Shown here: one piece after another, positions 30,004 through 38,918 of the stretch | How positions within the stretch are numbered: the stretch's first letter is position 1 | How the letters are laid out: every line of letters starts with the position of its first letter | Origin: Ectocarpus siliculosus | Taxonomy: Eukaryota > Sar > Phaeophyceae > Ectocarpales > Ectocarpaceae | DNA length: 38,918 nucleotides | NCBI GenBank assembly: GCA_000310025.1 | Contig: FN648790.1 | Span: 3,909-42,826, forward strand | Direction of reading: 5' to 3' | Notes under the pieces: model-generated | What the model saw: only the letters and a program-made list of their open reading frames with translations | What the model was told of the DNA's origin: nothing | Databases searched by the model: none | Position numbers and translations under genes: made by a program

Positions 30004-33000
30004 CTAGGGACTCCCGCCCTCGTCGTTGCAGGATGATTCCGTTTCCGGCGATTTGTACGATCCAGGGCGAACGACAGACAAGCCTGGTTGGACGTGTACC
30101 ACCCGACCCCGGCCCTCGGCAGCAATTTCCTGGCACACCTTGAGGAACACAGGGAACTCAGTAGAGCCGGTTCCCCTGAACTTCGCAACCAGATTGCTCG
30201 TCGAGTCAGTTCGTGTACACCTGTTCCGAACCTCGTGGGTTCCAACGTTATCTTCGGATTCATCCCACAAGGCGTAGAACGCCGGGCAAGATGTGGCAAC
30301 CCTAAGATAAAGGCCAGCGTCCTCGGACACGACGCTCTCTTCGGACTCCTTGCACATCCGCCTTAGCAGTTGGGTGTCAGCGACGTGAAGGAGTCGCACG
30401 TACTGGAGGTTTTCGTCGTCGTCGTCGGGTTCAATCGAAGCATAGGCCTGCTCGCGCGAATCATACACGATGTACTCCCCCCACACGGGAAGGTCGGAAG
30501 CGCCCACCTTGTAGCGCTGGGCATCCAGGGCGAAGAGAGCCGCACGAACGCCTAGCTCTTCCGGCGGCTGCGGCACGACATGCGCACAGAGTTGAGGTTT
30601 GACGAGTTTTGAGACGAACAGGAGCAGGCAGATGGTTCTAACGAACAAGAGGGTAGAGCACTGTACAAATTGGACAACAGATTCGAGGGAGATATTGCGC
30701 AAATTAGTTTGGGGAGTTTGCGACATGAAACGGTGCACGCTACCTACATTCATTCAAGGGTTCGGTGAGACCGCGATTTTTTTTTTTTATCAGATTAAAG
30801 TTTTTGTTTCTGAGAGGCGAATCCATCACGGCCGCCCACCTCCCGACATCCATACATACACATGCCAATACTACTGCAAATATGCAAGGCAGCTTCTTGC
30901 AATAAACTCACGTCCAGGCGTACTTCCCACTGGAAGTCACGAGCCACCTTACACGCCACTTCAACCATGGCTTGGATCCTAGCGCCTTCTTCATCCTTCC
31001 CCCCTAAAACCAAATTTTTCGTCCAGGTGTCGATTTGGTCGACGATACCTCGCGGGGTATTCTCCGGGGGAATGCCAAGCGGCAGCGTGCCATGGCGGAC
31101 TTTGTGGATGTTGGTGGCCGGTGATTTCCGCTTTGGAGATTGGAAGCAGCAAAGTATACAGGAGTTGAGAAAGGAAAGACCGGAGCGGCGGTTGGTGGGC
31201 TTAAAGAACGCGTAACCTGCACGCATATGTAATATCTCGCTCTACTTGTAGACTACACATCCATATATATTTATATGGTATTGAACTTTTCAGCACAGTC
31301 ATCGCACGTATTCCCCACGACTTTCCTACAATAAATACCAACGACGGCAGGAAAGCGGACGCATTACCAAGCAAAAGGAAGTTGAGCAAGTCTACCTACA
31401 CTCACTGGGGGGGGGGACCTGTGTTAGGGATGTGCTGACAAGGGGAACGCTGCAATGCATGTCGCTATTGCACAACAACAAGTATCCTTCGGGTGCCCAC
31501 CATGAATATTCCCATTCTCCAGGGGTCTTCGAAGGCTCGCTCCACCCGTGTGATGATGCCTTCGCGCTCGTTTGGGTCCGTTATGAACAAGCCCACATTC
31601 CGCCCGTAATTCAGTGCTGTCTCGAGGACACCGTCCTTGTCGGCGGTAAGCGTCATGACGGTGTCCCCTTGCTTCGTGAAACTTGGGGATGCATAAAACG
31701 ACAGAGTATACAGAACTGTGAGGTATGAGGGTTACGGTAGGGCTTGTGCGGCATGTGGAATTCTGGTACTTGGCACTCATCGAACGAGGGTTAGGGCGTC
31801 CAGGTATGTTATTATTTGATTGAGTGAAGACGACTATCCCCCGTACACCACCCGCACAACAACAAATAGTTCTTCCCATCCTGTCGATACGCCCCCCCCC
31901 CTCGTACCTGGTCCGGTGAGAACCCGGCGTGCTCCGTCCCGGCTTTGTAGGGATGCGAGGTCAATGGTCTAACGACTACGGCATGCACGACTATGAGTAC
32001 ACCCCCCCCCCCTCGTACCCCATGAAAACACACCCCACCCCCATCTACCGCGTGGGCCGTCCTGTCAAGGACGCGTGGTTAATGGTCTACCACGCGAGGA
32101 GAGTAACCCCCACTCTACCCACTCACGGGCCACCGCCATCTACGCAAATGTGCTACTTAGATGGGTGAGGGGTGAGATCCCCCCCGGAAGTTGGGAACAA
32201 GAAATAAAACAAACTATATGAATGGAGATATATCCAAACCCCACACGCCATGTGGGCATTTCATGGGTGACGAGGATGAAATATTTTATTTTCACGTACG
32301 AGCCTCTCATGTCGCGGAATAAAGCGGCTCGTTCAAGACTCAGGGGCTCACCGTTGAATCCTCCAGGAGGCGACGTTGTTGTGGAAGCATCGAGAAGCCC
32401 CAAGGTAGGGAACGTCGTTCATGACGCACTCGTGGCCATTGTTGACAGGAATCCGCTCGCCATTTGCCCAAACCTTATCCGGAACGTTCTGCGGCAGCAC
32501 GTCCTTGTTGCATCGGAAGCTAGCGCCATCGGGATGAGCGATAAGAAAGATGTCGACGCCCCCTGAAAGATGGTTTGCCTTGGATGTAGCTGTGATTCCA
32601 CCTCCCCTCTTTCCGTACACAACCACCAGCGGATTGTCTTCTACAACCAGTCCCAAATCGGGCCGCTTGAGGGCGTCTACACGGTGAAAAAGGAGCAAAC
32701 AAGAAGCAACACGACACAATCGAACAAGGACGGCGCCTGTTAGTCCGTACGTGACGGAGGGGACAAAGGGCATCGGGAGCGTCTTCTTCTTCGCGCCCAG
32801 ATAGTCCCTCCAAACTCCACGTCATTCCCCGCTAAAACAAAATCGAAAGCAAGACGACGACGACCATGCTGACGTGAAAGCTCGTACAAGAGAGAAAAAG
32901 CAATAAATAGACAACACTGACCCTCGATGCGCCGACCATGGTGAAGATAGGAGTGAGGAACGTGGACGATCATGGTGCCTTCCTCGTGCAAGAAGTCGCA

Positions 33001-36000
33001 CACGCGGTAGATGATCTTGCTCAGGCGGTCTTTCCAGGGAGCAGTTTCCCTGAGCAGATCGTCGTTCACACCGGGATCGACGAACAAGAGCATGGCCTTG
33101 TCACCGTCGACCTCGATAGGAGAGTCGGGTCCTTCCACGCGGAAATCACGACTAAGCGGCATAGCGTCGTTGATGCGGATGCACTCAGCCCTGTATGTCG
33201 ACGGCAAGCAGTGGGTGGTGGGGCATGCGGCATGGAAACCACGGGAACAAAAAGCAAAATAATGTCAGGGTTAGGGTTATTCGTTTGTTTATTTATTTCT
33301 TGCTGCTTCGGGCCTAGCGTCGACCAACAAGCTCTAGAGCGAATCTTGGGGAAATGGTACTAGTAGTGTACATCGCGCCTTCATCACTCATTGTCACAGT
33401 ACCTGCGTAGGGTCTTGAGGTCGTCACCCGTGCCGCCAGGCGAGGACGGGAGAGTGGGCAAGGTCGGTGCCGGTGACGAGGGGGTTGGGTCCCTCCTGGG
33501 CCTTTTCCCCTTATCCCGCGCGCCGGTTCGTCCGGAGGGGGAAGACGGACCACCGTCCTCCCCGTCTCCCGAACGTCCTGGGGCGGGGCGCTTGCTGGCA
33601 TCCTGCTGGCTTTGTTCCCCCTCCTCAGGACCCTCCGGTTCCGCTGGCTCCTCTGGCTGCTGCTGTGGCTGCTTGCTGAGGTGGCAGTCCTTGCAGTCTC
33701 TGACTTTCGACGTTTCGCTGTCCTCCGAAAAGTCGGTGTTCGCGCAACCACCAGTGTGGCGAATTTTGCAGACGGAACACGAATAGCTAAGGCGAGGGGA
33801 GCGAAGAGTAATGGGGACGAGAGACAACAAGGGTGAAGAGGGCGGCGATATTTAAACACTGTCGTGTCGTAAAAGAAGTAACTCCTACTTTGTACATGGC
33901 GTGATACATGGAGGCCGCGCGAAAATATACAATTAATGGTAAGATGGACACGAACCGGTGTTAAAGTCGACAAGAAGGGTCACACCGGGCATGGGATGCG
34001 AGCGGCGTAAACTCGCGGTGAGATTGCGACGGTCGGCCACGCGAGCGGACAGGCCGCATATGAAATATAGGCGTGTTCCCAACAGGCGTGATCATTCATC
34101 CTGTACCTCCCTGGTCCTCACCTCGAAGAGGTTGGTGCTTTGCAGACGGTGCAGGCAAGACCCTCGCTGTTGGGGTTGCCGACGGGTTCTCGTGGACGTG
34201 GTTGCACTGGCTGAGTGACTTGCAGCTTCAAGCTTCTGACCTTGTTCAAAGCGCTTTCGTACAGTTCCTCGTGCTCGACGAGCATCGGGCGAAAGTTGAG
34301 GTCTTCGCGCATGACCTGCCATACGACGAACCAACAGAAAGCAACAAAACTTTGGCCTTCCACCCGCGACTATGTCCCGCCTGTAATAATTTGCGCGGAG
34401 AAACGCGACCAACCCTCCTCGCTCGCCCCTATCCGAGTGATTGCAGATGTGCTAGTGAAACCCGTCCCAATAACGGGCAGGGGGGAAAGAAGGGTGTGTG
34501 CATATGCAAAACAGCAAAACAAACACATAATAACTTGTGCTGGGTTGGCTGCGCCCATCCACAATACCCTGTACAGCACTCGAACCGCAAGGAAAAATGC
34601 TACAAACACGCTTAGGCGAACAAATCAGTACTAAATTGTACGGGATTCACCTTCCTGATGGTGGGATGTAGCTTCGAGCGAATGGCCAACACTACATCTT
34701 CGTCGAGCTCCTTGATGTGCGGAGGAAGCGACTCGCGGAGCTCGCGTACCTCCGCCTCTCTCTCAAGTTGGTGTGGCTTGACGTAGTTAGCGTAGTGGCC
34801 GGTCTTCACGAACGCGAAGTCGCGGACGGTGCTGTTGATGTGGGCCATGGGAACCCCGGGAAGATATTGAATGCGGTCGAGGTTAGTGAATGTTCGTCGT
34901 CTTCTTTCTAGGGTTGCCCCTACCAATCACGGACAACCACCGCAAGAACAATATTGCCGAGTGCCACGCCCCAATCTACGTTGTCGCTGCACTCACCCCT
35001 TCAGCTTGTCTGACCATTGGTCTCTGGGCACTACGTGCTCAATACCCTCGACCCAAGACGCCGTCATCTTCGCCCGAGCCAACGCCCAGCCTATCTCGTC
35101 CAACCCCTCGCGGTCTCCTTTTTTGGACGTCTTCGGCATCCTGCAGAAGTACCCAAACCACACGGTGGGGTTCTAATCGAGGATGGTCTGCATGGATGCA
35201 TGCGTTCCGACGCTGATCGTCCGCTTATATTGGTATACACGAGTGATCAACATGGCAGCGTAGAACCTTTGACACAAACACTACCGCCAACAGCAATACA
35301 GTTGCAGAGGATGTCAACGACGAACGAAGCATGTTAATATATCACGCTTGTATCACACTTGGATGGTCTTACTCGTTGCCTCCCATATTGCATACCTCAC
35401 GTAAATGTCGAACATGAGGGCCTGGGTTTGCGGCTGCTCTTCTTTCAAGTCCCGCACGCGAGGGTCGGCGAGGAAGGCCTTGGTGATGCTTTGGTACCCT
35501 GGAACGCGTTGATCCGTCAGAGCACGAAGCGCGATCAGTGCTTCCTGGCTCGTGTCGTTGACGATAGAAATCCACTGGCGAAGGGTGTTGGCTGCCGGTG
35601 CCTGGCTACCAGCCTGAATATTGCAGCAAAAAGCACAGAAAACAATGCTATAATACGAAAATACTGGTGCTTGTACAGTAGTAACAGTACAGTAGTAACA
35701 TGGCCTGATGTCGGCGACAGGCTACAGGAATAAACACCCACCAGAAATATGGAGAGTATCAGCACCAAAAGAATGCGTCAGTCGCACTCACCCCCTTCCA
35801 GCATGACGCTAGCTTAGCCGCGGTGACAGACGGTTTCGAACGACCATTAGAAGACCGCCGGCGACCTGATGATGCCTCTTTATCCTGGCTCATCAGCGAC
35901 GTCATCATCCTACTGTAGAAATAGAGCTGATCGTAGATTGTCCGCGCTTGGAACGTGGCCGTCGTGACGTTGCACACTGGGGTGTACAGCAGCGGCAGCG

Positions 36001-37019
36001 GTGGCCCAGGAGACGAGTCACCGATCCATCGGAAATGTGTGGGTGCGTTGTTGAGGAGTCACTACCGCCACTACCGTGTCGTTGTGTCAGGAACTGCTGT
36101 ACCGCAGTACACCAACTAATAATGGTGTTATTCATTGGAGTACCTCAAAAGGGTACATCGTATGCTAGTCTTGTTCTTGCGGTGTTGCTGTGTTTTTCGT
36201 GGTATCGATAATTAATTCGGTCAATTCCGCACGTGAAGAGGCGCGCGAGCAGCGACGTGCTCATCATCTCTTCGTTGCTGCTGCGGCTGCGGCTGCTGCT
36301 GCTTGCTGCGCCTTTGTAACATTATCGTCTGACACCTCGACTGCTACACACACCCTAACATACAAGTAAGTATGTACCATATGCAACATACATACCCTCC
36401 AAACAAAGTACAAAAATCCGACGCAATTTCTATGACAAGCTTGAGAGGCGATAGATGTGTTTGAGAGCAGCAGGAGGAGTGCTCGTAAGTAAGCGTAAGA
36501 AACAGACGTCTTCCCAACAAGACCGTGTTTGCTTCATCCACTGTCGAGAGTACACTCTTCCATCTCACCGTCAGAGGCGATTTGCCTGGCGAAGCTATCC
36601 GCGATGAACCGGTAGCACGTGCACCTGATGAGCCGATCTTCTCCGTACACCTCCTTGCAGGCAGCCAAGCGATGATTTCCATCGATGACGACGGCATGTA
36701 GCCTAGCGGCGAGCTCGGCAGTCATCTCTTGCCCTTCTGTCAGATCCGAGAACATCACTCGCGGAAAGCTATCCACCCATCCATGAGCTTGGATGCTCTC
36801 GACGACGTCCTGCACCGCGGTCGGGCTGGTTTGCCTGCTGTTCTCCGCCAACGTGATGTGCTTTAGTGGCACGTCCCACTCCTTCACGCAGTGCGAAGCC
36901 AAGACCTCGCCGATGTTTGTTGCGCTTGTCGGATCATCACCGTGGTCACCCGCAGAAGACGAAGCACCACCACCGCCACCAACAGCACGACGGCCTCGTC
37001 CTCGCTGCCCGTTGGCCAT
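30004..37019 (-). CDS. ParB/Srx-like domain fused to a beta-class DNA methyltransferase-like domain
   Basis: Twelve exons: 37019-36569, 35946-35792, 35574-35396, 35140-34997, 34831-34651, 34315-34122, 33786-33403, 33190-32922, 32814-32352, 31681-31501, 31130-30912, 30567-30004. Every intron has GT-AG ends (donors mostly GTGAGN) and all phases agree, giving 3,384 bases, about 1,127 residues. ATG 37019 was chosen because the frame upstream has no ATG. Domains: ParB/sulfiredoxin-like fold (about 45-148), unknown helical region, CxxC cluster (425-469), Pro/Glu/Ser-rich acidic linker, methyltransferase-like motif IV (601) and motif I (812-843), then an unrecognised C-terminus. Exon 9 is the weak point: its acceptor (GTGGAG) is poor, and a TTTTAG acceptor (exon 32831-32751) plus an intron to 32676 also keeps phase, removing 19 residues. 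Likely nuclear; exact role unknown. Confidence 0.78.
31501..33190 (-). other. Exons 8-10: methyltransferase-like motifs IV and I/II
   Basis: Exon 8 has AMLLFVDPGVNDD (Asp601), then APW and, 20 residues on, FLHEEGTMIVHVPHSY. This is the layout of motif IV (DPPY/W) and the following strand of N4/N6 methyltransferases. Exon 10 has RFTKQGDTVMTL, TADKDGVLETAL, NYGRNVGLFITDP, matching family text of the form K.GD.VLD.FAGSGTTL.AA...GR...GIE. IV before I is the beta-class order. DPPY has become DPGV and FAGSG has become TADKD, so catalysis is doubtful. Confidence 0.6.
33403..34315 (-). other. Exons 6-7: CxxC cluster and acidic Pro-rich linker
   Basis: Exon 6 (34315-34122) ends with CTVC and joins in phase 2 to exon 7 (33786-33403), which starts YSCSVCKIRHTGGC and continues to DCKDC. 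The spliced spacing is C-x2-C-x9-C-x2-C-x7-C then C-x2-C, which suggests zinc binding. The rest of exon 7 is Gln/Pro/Glu then Ser/Pro/Arg-rich and probably disordered. Confidence 0.6.
36569..37019 (-). other. Exon 1: ParB/sulfiredoxin-like domain
   Basis: 150 codons. After a Gly/Arg/Ser-rich leader (1-30), residues 50-60 (VPLKHITLAEN) give the opening strand and an Asn in place of the family's NPR. Residues 70-82 give the SIQAHGW helix-turn, and 110-120 give VVIDGNHRLAA, the hallmark DGxHRxxA loop of the ParB/Srx fold. It is followed by YGEDRLIRCTCY. ParB domains bind and hydrolyse CTP, and others act as nucleases; the GNHR loop is kept, but whether nucleotide binding survives cannot be told. 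The exon ends in phase 1 at CTGACG|GTGAGA. Confidence 0.75.
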
Positions 37020-37779
37020 GACAAGGTCGGTCGGAGGAGCCTTGAACCCGCGTGGCAGGACAGAGAGGAGGAAGGTGACAACAAACAAACGGAGGCCAGA
37101 GGGGGACGTACGATTGATTGTTTGGTTGATGGGTGTCGGCACGCCACGCGGCCACGGGCATCAGCGGGCCTCCTGCGGGTCTAATGCTAAGTACGCATTC
37201 GAGGTACCCCGCTTGATTATCGGGAACATAACGAGTAGCGTTGCCCTACGTCTCCTCTGGACTCCCTAATCTCACAGTTCGAGAAATGGGGTGTCTTAGA
37301 TTAAGGAGCGCAGGGATGAACTTTGGAATCGTAACGACCAAAATTTGTGCCGCTGGGATTATATTCTTCTTTGCGACGATTTTTCCGTTCGATTCGATTA
37401 CAAACTTATCATATCGTTCGTAGAACGAGCGTTTTTTCTTTAGATCTGCGCGGAAACGTCCGCGTGTCGGTTCACACCACGATAGATTCCGATGTAATCG
37501 AATTGGCATCTCTGGTCTCCAAAAAGATAAAAAAAATCGTCTGGCCTCTCTCACTGGTCATTTTGATTACAAAGCGCTGCCCTGAGCCCTGTAATAAAGA
37601 TGTCCGCTTGTTGATGACACATCGATTATCGACTGCTCTACCACTCTCTCTTTCCGGGTCGAGACGCGAGAGGTACGATACAGGGAGCTCTACTTCAAGA
37701 AACCCACACACACACGCACACACACCACAGCAACCAACCGAGGAACCAAGGGCACACGTAGTAAGCGTCCAACGAAGCG
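37020..37779. other. Divergent intergenic region
   Basis: Separates the minus-strand fusion gene from the plus-strand gene at 37780, so promoters for both probably lie here. It holds a CACACACGCACACACACC run at 37706-37724. Other open frames are short and unrecognised. Confidence 0.45.
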
Positions 37780-37967
37780 ATGCCCGTGGCGGATTCTGCG
37801 GCATGGCTCTTCGGGAAAGCAGATACCCCAGCGGACAAAGCGCGCCGGCAGCGCGAGGAGGAAGAGAGGCGCCAGAAGAGGGCACGAACGACTCCCCTTT
37901 TCAGGAGACAGGATGACTCGGGAGACACCCTCGGGGCTCCACAGAAACAGGAGCGTTCCAAGCGCAA
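37780..37967 (+). CDS. First exon of a plus-strand gene
   Basis: ATG at 37780 encodes MPVADSAAWLFGKADTPADK followed by a charged RRQREEEERRQKRAR helix, ending KQERSKR at a good GTAAGT donor (37968), phase 2. If unspliced it stops at 37971 after 63 residues. The protein is hydrophilic with no recognised domain. Its link to the next exon is likely but unresolved: the nearest acceptor (GCGCAG, 37996) is only 29 bases away and in the wrong phase, whereas ACAAG at 38025 gives the right phase with a 58-base intron. Confidence 0.5.
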
Positions 37968-37996
37968 GTAAGTGGGGGGAACCACAATCCGCGCAG

Positions 37997-38430
37997 GAGT
38001 GTTGGGAGCGCATGAAGGCAACAAGCAACGAACAGCAGCAGCAGCAGCAGCAGCAGCTGCGGTGCTGCAGGTTGAATTGCATCGAGCTGTTTGCCAACGG
38101 CGGGGGGGGTAGGGATGATGACGAGGGCGGCGCCAGCAACAGTAACCACAGCAGCAACAGCAGCAACGACAACAACAACAACAGCTTTTGTCACGACGGG
38201 GATTTCTTGGAACGGGAGCAGGCCATTTTCAAAGGGTTCACGCGAGAGGAAGACCGCAAGCGGTTCGTCACGGAGCACGTCCCCCTCGCGAAGCTAAGTC
38301 AGGGAAGCATGATCGCGGCGGGCACCCCTGTCTGCAATCGAGCCTTCAGGGAGTTCTTCAGGGTTTCCGACAGCCTCATATGTTCATGCAAAGGGACGGA
38401 AAAGGCTCCGGCGTCTAGATCAGCGACAAG
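37997..38430 (+). CDS. Second exon: poly-Gln/Asn-rich, possibly transposon-derived
   Basis: An open stretch with eight Gln from a CAG run, a Gly/Asp/Ser/Asn-rich low-complexity part, then a well-behaved region: DFLEREQAIFKGFTREEDRK, FVTEHVPLAKLSQG and TPVCNRAFREFFRVSDSLIC. The last block (VC..AF....VS..I), followed in the next exon by DSPKRDRAIGFL, recalls transposon-derived proteins of other eukaryotes with a cysteine then F...L.IS pattern. I cannot name the family. The exon may start at 38026 (see exon 1) and ends at a GTGTGTG donor (38431), phase 2. Confidence 0.45.
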
Positions 38431-38766
38431 GTGTGTGTGTGTGTGTGTTGGTTTGTGGGCTGCTAGCGTGTTGGGCCTCGTTTGGTAAATACTACCACTT
38501 ACTGTCAATAAGCAGTACTATTACAGGCATGCTGCTCTCAAGATAGACATAGACTATGTAAGATTAAGTATGTTTGTAGAGATTGCAGCAGCAGTAAGTA
38601 GTAGATAGCTGTCTACTTAATTAAACATACATAAATACGTACATTCGATGAGCGGGCAGCTCACTTGTACTTGTCCTTTGGCCTTTGGCTGACGACGTCT
38701 TTCCCGTTCGTGCATGTTGTCACTCCTGTATCGTTCATAATTGTGTGTTGATGGGTCTGTGTAAAG

Positions 38767-38899
38767 ATGTCCTGTGCAAAAGACCAGAGATTCACCCAAG
38801 AGGGACAGGGCCATCGGCTTCCTTCAGCACTACCAGGACACGTTAGCGCAGCACATGCCGAATTCCGACGACAAGTACCTCTACCTAAAGAACAAAAAT
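38767..38899 (+). CDS. Third exon; gene runs past the window
   Basis: From an acceptor GTAAAG at 38766, phase 2, matching the previous donor. It encodes CPVQKTRDSPKRDRAIGFLQ, then HYQ and MPNSDDKYLYLKNKN, and ends at a GTATGT donor (38900). The remaining gene lies beyond 38918. Confidence 0.5.
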
Positions 38900-38918
38900 G
38901 TATGTATGTGTACGCACT

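Noticed and set aside
34612-34926. 104-residue frame as a separate minus-strand gene
   Set aside because: It is exon 5 of the fusion gene plus read-through into flanking introns; splice phases place 34831-34651 inside the larger gene.

Overview
The window looks like nuclear DNA of a eukaryote with intron-rich genes (GT-AG introns of about 100-700 bases), short TTAGGG-type runs, many microsatellites and nested transposons. A photosynthetic stramenopile such as a brown alga would fit. This is inferred from style only; no rRNA, tRNA or organelle marker gives a firm placement.

Layout. 1-4432: a possible small basic-protein gene (minus strand), then a truncated Helitron 5' half reading leftward (arm A). 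4773-7180: a gene for a Gly/Lys/Arg-rich basic protein whose last exons are tandem copies of one another. 7166-8790: a 141-base tandem repeat running into a large inverted repeat (about 527-base arms, 271-base loop). 9275-14752: a complete, very young Ty1/copia retrotransposon with 238-base LTRs, a GTATC target duplication and a single frameshift, inserted in one of two tandem repeat copies. 16329-16990: degenerate minisatellite with telomere-like repeats. 18578-19460: a third, partial copy of the Helitron-associated repeat. 20145-21656: a second, unrelated Helitron Rep/helicase pseudogene. 22998-26634: arm C, an inverted copy of arm A, split by a 1,001-base terminal-inverted-repeat element. 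26635-30003: no convincing gene.

30004-37019 (minus strand) is the main cellular gene. Twelve exons whose splice phases all agree give a protein of about 1,127 residues. It has an N-terminal ParB/sulfiredoxin-like domain, a Cys-rich CxxC region with an acidic, Pro-rich linker, and a C-terminal half laid out like a beta-class N4/N6 DNA methyltransferase whose catalytic motifs have changed. Such ParB-methyltransferase fusions are a phage/bacterial-style architecture, so an intron-rich eukaryotic version with an altered active site is the most interesting thing here. It faces a divergent plus-strand gene (37780 to beyond the window end) that is poly-Gln/Asn-rich and may be transposon-derived.

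The mobile elements fill 1.5-26.6 kb in nested layers: Helitron arms on the outside, then TIR element, foldback and copia insertions. The fusion gene lies outside this block.
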